This document shows positions 26,081 through 35,904 of a stretch of 64,000 nucleotides of DNA, one piece after another. A program made the position numbers and the translations under genes. Position 1 is the first letter of the stretch; the number at the start of each line of letters is the position of its first letter. Source of the stretch: Fodinibius sediminis (GTDB taxonomy: Bacteria; Bacteroidota; Rhodothermia; Balneolales; Balneolaceae); contig NZ_FXTH01000012.1 of the NCBI RefSeq assembly GCF_900182555.1, positions 109,879 through 173,878 on the forward strand. The letters run 5' to 3'. The notes beneath the pieces were generated by a model, which was given only the letters and a program-made list of their open reading frames with translations, made no database searches and was not told the origin of the DNA.

Positions 26081-26617
26081 TTAGTTCGACGCTGATAGTT
26101 CCTTCGCTTGTTGTATAACCTGTTGGGTAATGTCCATTTGCTGGTCAGCGGAATAATAGATCACGTTTTCCCCTGTATTTGTTGCCTGGTTCAAAACAAA
26201 ATCAAGATCATTGCTTTCGGCTACATCCGCAATAGCCTGGTCCATTGTACTATACAAGGGTTCCAGGAGCTCCGATCGCCGCTGCTGTATCTGTGACTGG
26301 ATATTTTGCTGAAATTCCTGCAGGGACGCTTCCTGATCCGCAAGTTCCTGCTCTCTCTGCTGAACCTGCTGTTCAGACATGCTGCTCTGATTCTGCTGGT
26401 AGGTAGCTACTTCATCCTGAAAGGAAGCGATACGATCTTCAAGTTCTGACCGCTTGGATTGAATAAAACTGTTCAGCTCCTCCTCTACCTGCGAACGCTG
26501 GGGCAGCTGACTCAATACCTCCTGGGTATTCATATATCCGATCTTAAGCTGCCCGTAAGCTGCAGAACTTACAAGAAAAAGGAACAGGCCCGCTGTACTT
26601 AGTATCTTTTTAATCAT
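26081..26617 (-). CDS. OmpH/Skp-family periplasmic chaperone, second copy
   Basis: The 178-residue protein has a clear signal peptide (cleavage near AAYGQ), the conserved LKIGYMNTQEVLSQLPQ start, and a Gln/Ser/Glu-rich coiled coil. The ending DFVLNQATNTGENVIYYSADQQMDITQQV matches the third copy more closely than the first, so copies two and three probably duplicated later. It lies 61 bp after the first copy and 21 bp before the third. Confidence 0.88.
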   Translation of the reverse strand: MIKKILSTAGLFLFLVSSAAYGQLKIGYMNTQEVLSQLPQRSQVEEELNSFIQSKRSELEDRIASFQDEVATYQQNQSSMSEQQVQQREQELADQEASLQEFQQNIQSQIQQRRSELLEPLYSTMDQAIADVAESNDLDFVLNQATNTGENVIYYSADQQMDITQQVIQQAKELSASN

Positions 26618-26678
26618 GGGTTAAATCTGATTTAACTTTCTACTTTACTAAAGCGTCTGATAATACTAACAATTTTTA

Positions 26679-27230
26679 TCAATTGCTGGACTCATTTAAC
26701 GTAACCCCGAGCTCCTGTAGTACTTCTTCATTCAAATTAAATTCTTTGTTGCCAAACAGTAAACCGGAATTCTGAGCCCGATCAAAGACAAAATCAAAGC
26801 CCCCACGTTCTGCAACCCGGTCTACAGCTTCAAAAATGGTTCGCTGGATGGGTTCCAAAAGTTCCTTCTGACGCTGAAAATACTGCCCATCAGATCCAAA
26901 CCGCTCCTCCAGGTACTGCTGACGACGGGCCACTTTCGATTGAATTTGTTCCCGCTTTTGCTGTTGCTGCTGCTCGGTATACAGTACCTTTTTGGATTGA
27001 AAGTCTTCTCTGAGCTTTTCAATTTCTTCCTCCATTTCCTGGAGCTCACTGTTCCATTCAGAACTCAGCGAACGCAGCTGCTGCTGCACGCTCTCATATT
27101 CCGACATGTGGGACAACAGGTAATCCGTATCTACATACCCTATTTTCTGCTGCTGGGCTCCGGCCTCGGCTATCCATCCGAACAGAAAGCAGACAGCAAC
27201 CAATGATATACAGGCAGCAGACTTAAGCAT
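26679..27230 (-). CDS. OmpH/Skp-family periplasmic chaperone, first copy after bamA
   Basis: This 183-residue protein has a signal peptide with likely cleavage after AEAGA, then KIGYVDTDYLLSHMSEYE and a strongly Gln/Glu coiled coil. The C-terminal part, GGFDFVFDRAQNSGLLF, resembles the OmpH next to bamA in other Bacteroidota. Its start codon overlaps the bamA stop (TAATG), so translation is coupled. It is the most likely orthologue of the usual bamA-linked skp. Confidence 0.9.
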   Translation of the reverse strand: MLKSAACISLVAVCFLFGWIAEAGAQQQKIGYVDTDYLLSHMSEYESVQQQLRSLSSEWNSELQEMEEEIEKLREDFQSKKVLYTEQQQQQKREQIQSKVARRQQYLEERFGSDGQYFQRQKELLEPIQRTIFEAVDRVAERGGFDFVFDRAQNSGLLFGNKEFNLNEEVLQELGVTLNESSN

Positions 27231-29716
27231 TAAAACGGCGCCCCAATATTAAAGAGAAACTCCCATTCGCCGGCCCTGACCTGGGTATTGGGAATGCCAT
27301 CAAGACGATACCCGTAGCTCAGGTCAACCAGCCCCAGGATCGGCAGGAAAATACGCGTACCCAGCCCCACCGATCGCTTGACATCAAAGGGGGCAAATTC
27401 ACTCGGATTCAGGTAGGCGTTACCGGCATCCATGAAGGCATAGGGGTAAACCTGGGCCTGCTGCTCGGTAATGGCCGGATAACGCAGTTCAAAGGAGTAT
27501 TTGGTATACAACCGTCCCCCTACTTCCTGTCCATCCTCAAAAGGGGTAATGGAACCGTTTCTGCCCCCCGGGAAACCGCGAAGATCAATATTATCATCCA
27601 GGAACGACTGGCGCTGCTGCATCTGGGTACCTCCCAGTTTGAACCGCTGAAAATCACTTCGCTTGCCCTGCGACAAGTAGCCAAGATACCCATATTCCAC
27701 GGTATTGGTGAGCACAAGATCACCCACGATAGAGGTATGATTCTGATAGCTTGATTTAAACTTGTAGTACTGGGCGAAGCTGGGCAGCGGGGGCGCAATT
27801 TCGCCCGAAATACGCAGCTTGGAACCTGTCGTGGGAGAAATCTTGTTATCGGTTGAATTGCGTTCCAGGACCTGCTGGATGCTCAAAATATTGGAAGCGC
27901 CTTCAGGCAGGAAAGAAGCTCCGCCAGCCACATCATATAGCTGGTAAGAGAGAATACTCTGGTGCGTAAAGTAGTCGTCCGGCCAGTCGAGACGGCGCCC
28001 CAGCGATACACTGCTTGAAAACAGCTCGTTACGCTGATCGCTGCCCCTGTATTTGATGAGATCATAACTCATATTGACGCCCAGGGAAAGCGGCTTTCCT
28101 GACAGCCAGGGTTCCTGGAAGCCGGCACTGTAACTCTGGTAGCCACTACCCGTAACCTGCACACCCAGCGAAAGCTTCTGCCCGTCGCCGGAAGGGATTG
28201 GCGTCCACCCCTCGCCACGCAGGGCACGCTGGATGGAGAAGTTGTTGAAGTTCACTCTGGCCGACAGGATAAGACCAATCCCCCGGCCGCCAAAACCACC
28301 GGAAAACTCAAAGTTATCCGTGCTCTGGGATTCATCAAGGGAATAATTGATATCCACAGTTTGATTTTCGCGGTCCGGGATAATATCCGGCTCAATAGAC
28401 TGCTGCTGGAAATATCCTATCTGTCCCAGCTCACGAATAGTACGAATAATGGCCTGCCGGCTATACTTCTGTCCCGGTACGGTTCGCAATGTCCGGCGGA
28501 TAACATCATCATGGGTCTTGGTGTTCCCCTCAAATGATACTCTTTTGACATAGGCAATTTCATCCTCAATAATCGTCATATTCAGGTCCACCGAGTCTTC
28601 AGCCACCATCTCAATTTGCGGCTCCACCTGGAAAAAGAGATAGCCGATATCCTGGTAGAGGCTGGTCACATCAGGCCCCTTTTGATTGATATTCAGACGC
28701 GTGTCAAATTTGCTTTGGTTAAAGACTTCGCCCTTCTCAAAACCGAGTGTCTGGGTAAGCTGTTCGTCGGTATACACGGTGTTTCCTTCCCAGGTGACAT
28801 TACGCACTTTGTACTGGGCTCCCTCGTAGACCGAAATATTCGTTTTGATACCCTGTGCCGGGGTTTCGAACACATAGAGCCGCCGCTGGGTATAGGGGAA
28901 AGTGTAGACCGTGTCGCTGGTAATACGGAAATCCAGGAAACCGTTGTCGCGGTAAAACTGTGCCAGGTTATCTTTGGCTTCTTCAAATTCACTTTCCTTG
29001 AACAGTTTTTTGGAAAAAAACTTCCACCACTTGTCTTCCTTGATGGTTCCCAGTGATTTCTGAAGCTCCTTGTCGCTGAACTCTTCATTCCCTTCGAAGG
29101 TAATATCCTTGACCTCAAGCCGCTCACCGGCGTCAATATCAAAAGTGACCGTGACCCGGTTTCGCACCTCATCGGTTTCTGAACGCCGGACCTCCACCTT
29201 GGTAAACCGGTGGCCCTCCTGCTTGTAATAGCGTTTGATGGTATTAACAGCCTGTGCAATGGAAGATTCCGTTACTGCATAGCCCGGGATCAGGGTGATT
29301 TTCTCTCTGAGGTCTTCCCGTTCGGAGCGTTTAACGCCTTCTATCTCAAAAGTCTCAAGCCGGGGCTGCTCCTGAACGATAATTTTGAGATAGATCCCGC
29401 CGGCTTCGCGACCGGCCTGCACAATCTCAACATCAGAAAAAAGACCGGTCTGGTGAAGGCTTTTAATCGCCTGCCCCACCTGCTCTCCCGGAATGGTGAT
29501 TTGGTTTCCCACCTGCAGCCCGCTTGTACCGATGACAAATTCCTCACGCGAAGTCGTCAGTCCTTCCACTTCAATTCCCAGAATCTCATACTGCTGGGGG
29601 GTGGCATTCATTGGATTTTCAATGCGTATGGGAGTACGATCAGAAGGAGTGTCTTGTGCCAGGGCGGAAATGGAAATAAAACAAAAAAGAGAGAGTGTGA
29701 GTAATAATTTCTTCAC
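27230..29716 (-). CDS. bamA: BamA outer-membrane assembly factor
   Basis: The 828-residue protein inserts beta-barrels into the outer membrane. It has a signal peptide (cleavage near ALAQ), several POTRA domains (about 40-420, with repeated FEGN and WEGN strand turns), and a C-terminal Omp85 barrel. The loop-6 motif appears as LRGFPGG, and the chain ends in Phe, as outer-membrane proteins do. It lies between uppS (44 bp upstream) and the three skp genes. No lipoprotein partners are encoded here. Confidence 0.96.
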   Translation of the reverse strand: MKKLLLTLSLFCFISISALAQDTPSDRTPIRIENPMNATPQQYEILGIEVEGLTTSREEFVIGTSGLQVGNQITIPGEQVGQAIKSLHQTGLFSDVEIVQAGREAGGIYLKIIVQEQPRLETFEIEGVKRSEREDLREKITLIPGYAVTESSIAQAVNTIKRYYKQEGHRFTKVEVRRSETDEVRNRVTVTFDIDAGERLEVKDITFEGNEEFSDKELQKSLGTIKEDKWWKFFSKKLFKESEFEEAKDNLAQFYRDNGFLDFRITSDTVYTFPYTQRRLYVFETPAQGIKTNISVYEGAQYKVRNVTWEGNTVYTDEQLTQTLGFEKGEVFNQSKFDTRLNINQKGPDVTSLYQDIGYLFFQVEPQIEMVAEDSVDLNMTIIEDEIAYVKRVSFEGNTKTHDDVIRRTLRTVPGQKYSRQAIIRTIRELGQIGYFQQQSIEPDIIPDRENQTVDINYSLDESQSTDNFEFSGGFGGRGIGLILSARVNFNNFSIQRALRGEGWTPIPSGDGQKLSLGVQVTGSGYQSYSAGFQEPWLSGKPLSLGVNMSYDLIKYRGSDQRNELFSSSVSLGRRLDWPDDYFTHQSILSYQLYDVAGGASFLPEGASNILSIQQVLERNSTDNKISPTTGSKLRISGEIAPPLPSFAQYYKFKSSYQNHTSIVGDLVLTNTVEYGYLGYLSQGKRSDFQRFKLGGTQMQQRQSFLDDNIDLRGFPGGRNGSITPFEDGQEVGGRLYTKYSFELRYPAITEQQAQVYPYAFMDAGNAYLNPSEFAPFDVKRSVGLGTRIFLPILGLVDLSYGYRLDGIPNTQVRAGEWEFLFNIGAPF

Positions 29717-29760
29717 GTGTATAAATTCTTGAATAAGATTGAGCGTACGTTTTGTTAAAA

Positions 29761-30588
29761 TTAAGTAGTCAGCTCTTGAATGTGCAATTTCGACTTGGAC
29801 TCCTGTTCATTATTGGGAAGCTTGCCAAACCTGCGTTCACGTTTTTGAAAAGAGTGGATCGCTTTATACAATTCCTTTCTCCTGAAATCAGGCCAATATG
29901 TCTCTGTGATATACAGTTCAGAGTAAGCCAGCTGCCATAATAAAAAATTACTCAAGCGATACTCTCCACTCGTTCGGATAATCAGGTCAGGATCCGGAAT
30001 ATCGGCGGTCGACAGATGACAGCTTATAAGGTCATCGTTAATATCCTCCGGATCGATATCACCCTCCTTTACCTGATGGGCCAGCTTTTTAACGGCTTCC
30101 TTGATATCCCAGCGCCCTGAATAACTCAGAGCCAGGCACAGATTAAGGCGCTTGTTATCCTTGGTCAGCTCAACGACTTCCTGAAGCTCCCTTCGGCACT
30201 TGTCGGGAAACCGGTCGATCTGGCCGATGGTTTCCAGGCGGATGTCGTTCTCGTTGAGATTCTCCGCCTCCTTGCGCAGCGAACTTGCCAACAGCCGCAT
30301 CAGGGCGTTAACTTCTATTTTCGGTCGCCTCCAATTTTCCGTTGAGAACGCATAGAGGGTCAGATAGCTTACGCCCAGCTGGGCACACGCCTCGGTAATA
30401 TCCCGAACAGAATCCACCCCCGCCTTGTGTCCGTACGAACGCAAGTTCCCCCTGCTTTTTGCCCAGCGGCCATTACCATCCATAATAATGGCAATATGAT
30501 CGGGCAGCTGTCCCTGCTCAATAAGCTGAGCCTGCGACTGCTTGTCACTATCTTTTTGTTCCGTATTTGTAAGCGAAATTGGTTTCAA
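29761..30588 (-). CDS. uppS: Isoprenyl transferase (undecaprenyl diphosphate synthase)
   Basis: The 275-residue cis-prenyltransferase makes the lipid carrier for cell-wall synthesis. HIAIIMDGNGRWAKSRG holds the catalytic Asp and the diphosphate loop. LTLYAFSTENWRRP and the C-terminal DPDLIIRTSGEYRLSNFLLWQLAYSELYI complete the family pattern. About 25 polar residues precede the core. It opens the operon with bamA and the skp genes, tying wall carrier supply to outer-membrane assembly. Confidence 0.96.
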   Translation of the reverse strand: MKPISLTNTEQKDSDKQSQAQLIEQGQLPDHIAIIMDGNGRWAKSRGNLRSYGHKAGVDSVRDITEACAQLGVSYLTLYAFSTENWRRPKIEVNALMRLLASSLRKEAENLNENDIRLETIGQIDRFPDKCRRELQEVVELTKDNKRLNLCLALSYSGRWDIKEAVKKLAHQVKEGDIDPEDINDDLISCHLSTADIPDPDLIIRTSGEYRLSNFLLWQLAYSELYITETYWPDFRRKELYKAIHSFQKRERRFGKLPNNEQESKSKLHIQELTT

Positions 30589-30630
30589 AAGCGTAAAAAT
30601 GGTGATTAGCTAAGCTATTAATATTAGAGT

Positions 30631-30658
30631 ATTATACACGTTATTTCAAGCTTTTTAA
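30631..30658 (-). promoter_or_regulatory. Candidate sigma-70-like promoter of uppS-bamA-skp
   Basis: On the minus strand TTAAAA (30658-30653) and a perfect TATAAT (30636-30631) are 16 bp apart, 42 bp before the uppS start. The -35 half is weak. Unlike other promoters in this window it does not fit TAnnTTTG. Confidence 0.35.
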
Positions 30659-30660
30659 CA

Positions 30661-31140
30661 TTATAATTGTTCGATCCGCTTGTTCAGACCGATCATTTCT
30701 AACAGGGCCAAGGCAGCCTCCGCCCCTTTATTACCCTTTCCGCCTTCTACTAATCCTGCCCGTTCTTGAGCCTGCTGTACATTATCTGTAGTCAAAACAC
30801 CAAAAACCACCGGTTTATTGCCTTGAATATTCAATTCTGTCACTCCTTTGTTAACAGCATCGCACACATAATGAAAATGCGGGGTATCTCCCCGGATAAC
30901 GGCTCCCAGGGTGATCACCCCATCAACCTTGGGCAGCAGCTGACCGGCGGCAAAAGGGATCTCATAGGCGCCCGGACAATAGACAACCACTATCTGATCT
31001 CCCGGCAAGCCCCGCTGTTTCAATACCTCCAGCGCCCCGTCAAGGAGTTCCTCAGTGATAAATGAATTCCATTTTGCTACGACAATTCCGACCTTGCTGT
31101 CGGGGTCATCTACATTTCCTTTCAGTACCTGGTGTTCCAT
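30661..31140 (-). CDS. ribH: 6,7-dimethyl-8-ribityllumazine synthase
   Basis: This 159-residue enzyme catalyses the penultimate riboflavin step. It has VAKWNSFITEELLDGAL, PGAYEIPFAAGQLL and GAVIRGDTPHFHYVCDAVNKGV with the catalytic His, and it ends with the GNKGAEAALALLEMI helix. It sits 4 bp after the PHP gene. No other rib genes are near, and I see no FMN riboswitch upstream. Confidence 0.97.
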   Translation of the reverse strand: MEHQVLKGNVDDPDSKVGIVVAKWNSFITEELLDGALEVLKQRGLPGDQIVVVYCPGAYEIPFAAGQLLPKVDGVITLGAVIRGDTPHFHYVCDAVNKGVTELNIQGNKPVVFGVLTTDNVQQAQERAGLVEGGKGNKGAEAALALLEMIGLNKRIEQL

Positions 31141-31144
31141 ATCT

Positions 31145-31987
31145 CTAAACTGCTATTTCTTTTCGCTGGTTTGTTAACCTCAACAGCCGCGTCACATACT
31201 TAGTATTGATAGTGACAATACCAAAATACTTCTGATATTTTTCTGGGCCGCCGTGAAAATCACTGCCTCCGGTTATCAGCAGCTGATGCCGATCGGCAAA
31301 CTGTTCAATCCGTTTCTGGGTTTTATAATCATGGCTCGGGTGAATAGCCTCAATACCATCTACCCCGGCTTCGACAAGTTGTTCCAGCTCCTCATTGGTA
31401 TATAACTTGCCGGGATGGGCGATCACGATCGCTCCCCCAGCTTTCTTGACCATATCGATAACCTTATGATGGGAATTATACTCGTTGTAGATACTTCCAA
31501 GCCTCTGATCACTGAGATATCGAATAAACGCCTCCTTGAACGATCCCACATATCCTTTGTCCAGCAAAACCGCGGCAATATGGGGCCGGCCGATATTGCC
31601 GCCATGGGCCTCCGCTTTTACTTCCTCAATATCGAGCTCAAATCCTTTCTGCGAAAGCTGATCGATTATCCACTGGGCCCGTTTTAGACGTGAGAGGTAG
31701 TGCTCGCGCATTAGCTTTACGATAACATGGTGCCCGGGATCAAAAGCATAGGCCAGCAGATGGCATTCCCTGCCGTTGAAATCAGCCGTAATTTCCACAC
31801 CAGGCAGCAAGCTGATCTCCTCATGATCTGCCGCAACCTCCCGGGCTTTCCAGTACCCTTTCAACGTATCATGATCAGTAATCGCGATAACGTCGAGCTT
31901 ATGTTCTATGGCATATTTTACCACATCCTGTGGACTCATACGTCCGTCGGAAGCCACAGTATGGATATGTAAATCTGCTTTTGCCAC
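31145..31987 (-). CDS. PHP-domain phosphoesterase (YciV/TrpH-like)
   Basis: The 280-residue PHP protein carries ADLHIHTVASDGRMSP with two metal His, AITDHDTLKG, LPGVEITADF, VIAHPGKLY and TGGSDFHGG, the complete set of PHP metal ligands. Relatives of this size include RNase AM, a 5'-3' exoribonuclease acting on oligonucleotides, and 3',5'-nucleoside bisphosphate phosphatase. Which activity applies here cannot be read from the sequence. It is in a minus-strand run mltD - PHP - ribH. Confidence 0.88.
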   Translation of the reverse strand: MAKADLHIHTVASDGRMSPQDVVKYAIEHKLDVIAITDHDTLKGYWKAREVAADHEEISLLPGVEITADFNGRECHLLAYAFDPGHHVIVKLMREHYLSRLKRAQWIIDQLSQKGFELDIEEVKAEAHGGNIGRPHIAAVLLDKGYVGSFKEAFIRYLSDQRLGSIYNEYNSHHKVIDMVKKAGGAIVIAHPGKLYTNEELEQLVEAGVDGIEAIHPSHDYKTQKRIEQFADRHQLLITGGSDFHGGPEKYQKYFGIVTINTKYVTRLLRLTNQRKEIAV

Positions 31988-32036
31988 CTGGAAAACCTAA
32001 TTTATCTGGACAAAATAGCGCTTTGCTGCCTGCCGC

Positions 32037-34094
32037 TTATTCGGAACTGCTTATCTTCAACTTTTGCCCCACCCGTATTCGGGAACTGTTCAATCCATTG
32101 AGCTGCTTTATCTGGCTGACGGGAACGCCGAATTTATTTGCAATATCGATAAGCGTATCGTTCCGGCGGACGGTATACTCTGCATCAGCATCCATCAGCG
32201 ATGTTAAATACTCCTCGGTCACATCGGTACCGTTCCGCTGCTTCTGTTCAATTTCCTGCTTTTCATCAAACGACATCTCACTCACTTGTTCGTAATAGGA
32301 TTCCTTGGACTTACTGACATAGATGTCTAAATACTCCCCGGGCGTAATGGTATTGGAGGTATTGTTCCAAACCCTTATCTGGGATGAAGAGACGTCGAAC
32401 CATTCGGCGATATGTCCAATGGTATCTCCCTTCCTGACCTCATAGCGCACCTTGGACCTGCTGGATGCGATTTTACGCTCGGAAGAGGAATTCTTCTTCA
32501 CAGCCTTCGTGCCGGAGGCTGTCTTTTCCCTGGAAGAGGATGGCTCAGCTTTGTCTTCTGGCTTTTCCTCGGATTCGTCAGCAGCTATCTGTTTCGTACT
32601 ACCCGGCGCCAGGGGGACAACAATTTTCTGTCCCGGGTAAATAGTACTCGATAAACTCTCGTTCGTTTCATAAAGCGCCCGTACAGAAGTACCGTATTTC
32701 CTGGCAATAACACCCAGGGATTCGCCACGGCTTACCGTATGCATGGCGATGTTCGATCCGCGTTCATCCTGGGGTATTTCCTTGTAATTTTCCGCAAAAA
32801 GTTCTTTACGGCCCGCCGGCAGCTTCAGTGGATACTCGTCTCCCGGTGGCGTCGCCCAGCGCAGCAGCTCCGGATTGTATTCTTTTAACGTATCAAGCGT
32901 AATCCCGGCTGCCTCGGCAAGCACATCCAGCGGCATCAGGGGTGCCACCCTGTATATATCGTAGCTATAGGGCTCTTCGTCATATCTTTTTTCAAACCCA
33001 AACGACTCCGGGTTCATCCCAATCATTGTTGCAGCAATGTAGCTGGGCACGTAATTTCTGGTTTCCCGCGGGAGATGATCCCATGCCGACCAATAATCCT
33101 TTTCTCCACCGCCACGCCGTATGGCATAATTCAGTCCCCGGGGGCTGATATTGTATGCAGCCAGCGCCAAATGCCAGTCGTTCCATACTTCATACAAATC
33201 CTTAAGGTGCTGTGCTGCTGCACGTGTAGCTTTTACTGGATCGCGCCGTTCATCGACCCACCAGTTGACATCCAAGCCGTATACAGAGCCGGTGCCCCGG
33301 ATAAACTGCCACATTCCAACCGCGGAGGCCCAGCTTTGGGCGCGCGGATTCAGGCCGCTTTCCACCATGGACAAATGAATAAGTTCGGTAGGCACGCCTT
33401 CTTCCTCAAAAATTCTCTCCATCATGGGGAAGTATTTCTCCGATCGCTTCAGCCATCGCTCCATAACCTCGGGACGGCGCATGGAAAAATACATCAGCGA
33501 GCGATTGACCTTATCATTCTGCACCAGCGGCACCCTGGTACTGGAAGAGGGGAGGTTTTCGGGTATGCTGTAGCTATCTTTCATCCAATCGTCACTGTCT
33601 GAAAAGAGCTCCTTTTGAATGGCAAAAATCTCACCCTGTGCCTCTGTTTCCGACTCCGTAACCCCGTAAAACTTGCGATACTCTGTCATAACTGATCGAT
33701 ACAACTCACTAAACCGCTGATCAGACTGTATCTCTGGATATTTGTCGAGCAGAGCCTGTAAATTGTTCAGGGCATCCGTAATATGTTGTTCTGCCTTCAG
33801 GGGGTCCTCGTTCAGCTGCGCTTCGATAGCCTGTACCTGTATCTTGTAAATCTGTGCAATACGCTGCATGGTGCTTTTTCCATAATCCTCGGAATCCTCG
33901 CTTGCCCCGGTGGCAGAACCACTGCCGGCAAGGGCCTCTCCCTCATCCTGCAAGGGATTATTATATGGCAGCAGCATGGGAGAAACCGGTACCTCCTTCA
34001 GTTTAATGGGAATGGTAGAATCAGCCTGCTGGGCAAAAGCAGAAAAACCAACGGCCAGAAAAAGGGGTAGTAGAAAGTATAACTTCTTTTGCAT
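32037..34094 (-). CDS. mltD: MltD-type lytic transglycosylase with three LysM domains
   Basis: The 685-residue exported protein (signal peptide ending near AFAQQ) has an N-terminal region of unknown fold, an SLT domain at about 230-390 with the catalytic Glu in LSMVESGLNP, and GMWQFIRGTGSVYGL and ALAAYNISPRG downstream. Three LysM peptidoglycan-binding repeats begin at about VSRGESLGVIA, VRKGDTIGHIA and VRRNDTLIDIA. A Lys/Ser-rich linker separates the first and second. It cleaves glycan strands in the periplasm. The symbol follows the domain layout, not proven orthology. Confidence 0.92.
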   Translation of the reverse strand: MQKKLYFLLPLFLAVGFSAFAQQADSTIPIKLKEVPVSPMLLPYNNPLQDEGEALAGSGSATGASEDSEDYGKSTMQRIAQIYKIQVQAIEAQLNEDPLKAEQHITDALNNLQALLDKYPEIQSDQRFSELYRSVMTEYRKFYGVTESETEAQGEIFAIQKELFSDSDDWMKDSYSIPENLPSSSTRVPLVQNDKVNRSLMYFSMRRPEVMERWLKRSEKYFPMMERIFEEEGVPTELIHLSMVESGLNPRAQSWASAVGMWQFIRGTGSVYGLDVNWWVDERRDPVKATRAAAQHLKDLYEVWNDWHLALAAYNISPRGLNYAIRRGGGEKDYWSAWDHLPRETRNYVPSYIAATMIGMNPESFGFEKRYDEEPYSYDIYRVAPLMPLDVLAEAAGITLDTLKEYNPELLRWATPPGDEYPLKLPAGRKELFAENYKEIPQDERGSNIAMHTVSRGESLGVIARKYGTSVRALYETNESLSSTIYPGQKIVVPLAPGSTKQIAADESEEKPEDKAEPSSSREKTASGTKAVKKNSSSERKIASSRSKVRYEVRKGDTIGHIAEWFDVSSSQIRVWNNTSNTITPGEYLDIYVSKSKESYYEQVSEMSFDEKQEIEQKQRNGTDVTEEYLTSLMDADAEYTVRRNDTLIDIANKFGVPVSQIKQLNGLNSSRIRVGQKLKISSSE

Positions 34095-34192
34095 AGGAGT
34101 TAAACGATATTTATGACGTTAGAGCTTATGTAGTGTATGAATCGCAACGAATAAAAGGCGGCGCTGTATCAGGCAAACGGAATACATCCCGG

Positions 34193-35881
34193 TCATATTT
34201 TATTCGCGGATCTGTTTTGCGTCCAACGCTGCACCATGGGCCATCGCCTGCCCGATCCAAAGGCTTTCGAACTCACCTTTAACACCGGTGCTGCCTGGGC
34301 ACGCTTATATTCCATCTGATCGACCAGATTTAAAATACGACTCACCGTTTGCTGATCATAACCGTATTCCACAATTTCTTTTACCGACGACTGCTCTTCG
34401 AGATACGCTTTCAAAATGGTATCCAGCACATCATATTCCGGCAAAGAATCTGAATCCTTCTGGTCCGGCCGAAGCTCCGCACTCGGGGGCTTCGACAAGA
34501 TAGACTGCGGAATAATTTCATTCTTATAATAATCATTATTTAGCCAATGAGCCACCTCATAAACTTCTGTCTTATAGAGGTCCCCTATAACCGATAATCC
34601 GCCGGCCATATCTCCGTAAAGCGTACAGTATCCAGTGGCCAGTTCTGATTTATTGCCGGTGTTCAAGAGCATGTGACCAAATTTATTGGAATAGGCCATT
34701 AGAAGTGTTCCCCGGATGCGTGGCTGGAGGTTCTCTTCTGCCACCCCGAACGGTGTGCCTTCAAAAAAGGGAGCCAGTGCTTCATCAAAGACTTCATAGA
34801 TCTTTCTGATGGGCAGTGCCTGGAATTCTATTCCCAAATTATGTGCCAATATCTCGGAGTCCCGGACACTCCCTTCGGAAGAAAATTCCGACGGCATGGT
34901 GATGCCCACAACCCGATCAGCTCCCAGGGCTTCTGCTGCAATACAGGCCACCAGAGCCGAATCGATGCCCCCGCTCAGGCCAAGCAGCACCTTGTCGGCG
35001 ACGCCCGTTTTACGGAGATAGTCACGCAGTCCCAATACAAGACCACTGAACAACTGTTCCTCCAAAGAAGGAACGCCGGTAATCCCTTTCTTCTCATCCA
35101 GAGCAGCAAGCTCGCTCCCCTTCCAGCTGACAGCAACGGCGTCTTCCTTAAACATCCCGGCCCGGGCCACAACTTCTCCTTTTCGATTCATGGCGAGCGA
35201 GTCGCCGTCAGCGATTGTTTCCGTATTTCCACCAACCTGGTTGGCATATAACAGTGGTATCTCAAATTCTTCTGCATGTCTTCGAAGCATGCGCTCCCGG
35301 CCGGCTGGTTTATTTCTCGTATAGGGCGAAGCCGAGAGGTTTAAAATCATTTCTGCTCCCTGGCCCACCAATTCCTGTGCGGGATTGATATCGTAGGTCA
35401 GGTATTGGGGATCGCTGTAATTATACCAGATATCCTCACAAATGGTAATCCCCACTTTGCGCTTCCCCACCGCTACACATTCAAAGCTGCGGGCCGGTTC
35501 AAAATACCGTAGCTCATCAAACACATCATAGGTTGGCAGTAACGCCTTATGAATCTCAGCCTTTACCTCTCCGTGTTCAACTACCAGAGCACTGTTATAA
35601 CATTTTCGGCCGGGCCCCGATTTATTGGGCGTGATGGTTCCCAGGACCACAACCATTTCACGCACCTCGGCAGCAAGCTGCTGGTTGATGCTGTATACCT
35701 CATTCAAAAAGGAATCGTACTCCAGCAGATCCATTGGCGGGTACCCGCAGGTGGCCAATTCAGGCAAAATAAGCATGTCCATACCGTCATCCCGGGCTGC
35801 GGTAATGGCCTCCAGTATACGTTTTTTATTGCCTTCAAGATCCCCAATTGTGGGGTTATGCTGTTCTATCCGGATATTCAT
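34193..35881 (-). CDS. nadE: Glutamine-dependent NAD+ synthetase
   Basis: This 562-residue two-domain enzyme amidates NaAD to NAD. The N-terminal nitrilase-type glutaminase has Glu in LPELATCGYP, Lys in HKALLPTYDVFDE and nucleophilic Cys in GITICEDIWY. The C-terminal synthetase has the PP-loop LLGLSGGIDSALVA and NTGNKSELATGYCTLYGD. It is 23 bp after the amidohydrolase gene on the same strand and may share its transcript. Confidence 0.96.
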   Translation of the reverse strand: MNIRIEQHNPTIGDLEGNKKRILEAITAARDDGMDMLILPELATCGYPPMDLLEYDSFLNEVYSINQQLAAEVREMVVVLGTITPNKSGPGRKCYNSALVVEHGEVKAEIHKALLPTYDVFDELRYFEPARSFECVAVGKRKVGITICEDIWYNYSDPQYLTYDINPAQELVGQGAEMILNLSASPYTRNKPAGRERMLRRHAEEFEIPLLYANQVGGNTETIADGDSLAMNRKGEVVARAGMFKEDAVAVSWKGSELAALDEKKGITGVPSLEEQLFSGLVLGLRDYLRKTGVADKVLLGLSGGIDSALVACIAAEALGADRVVGITMPSEFSSEGSVRDSEILAHNLGIEFQALPIRKIYEVFDEALAPFFEGTPFGVAEENLQPRIRGTLLMAYSNKFGHMLLNTGNKSELATGYCTLYGDMAGGLSVIGDLYKTEVYEVAHWLNNDYYKNEIIPQSILSKPPSAELRPDQKDSDSLPEYDVLDTILKAYLEEQSSVKEIVEYGYDQQTVSRILNLVDQMEYKRAQAAPVLKVSSKAFGSGRRWPMVQRWTQNRSANKI

Positions 35882-35904
35882 AAATACGTAATCTATATTG
35901 TGGA

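Noticed and set aside
30661..31140. FMN riboswitch expected near ribH
   Set aside because: ribH is preceded by only 4 bp after the PHP gene, and no FMN-box sequence was found there or before mltD.
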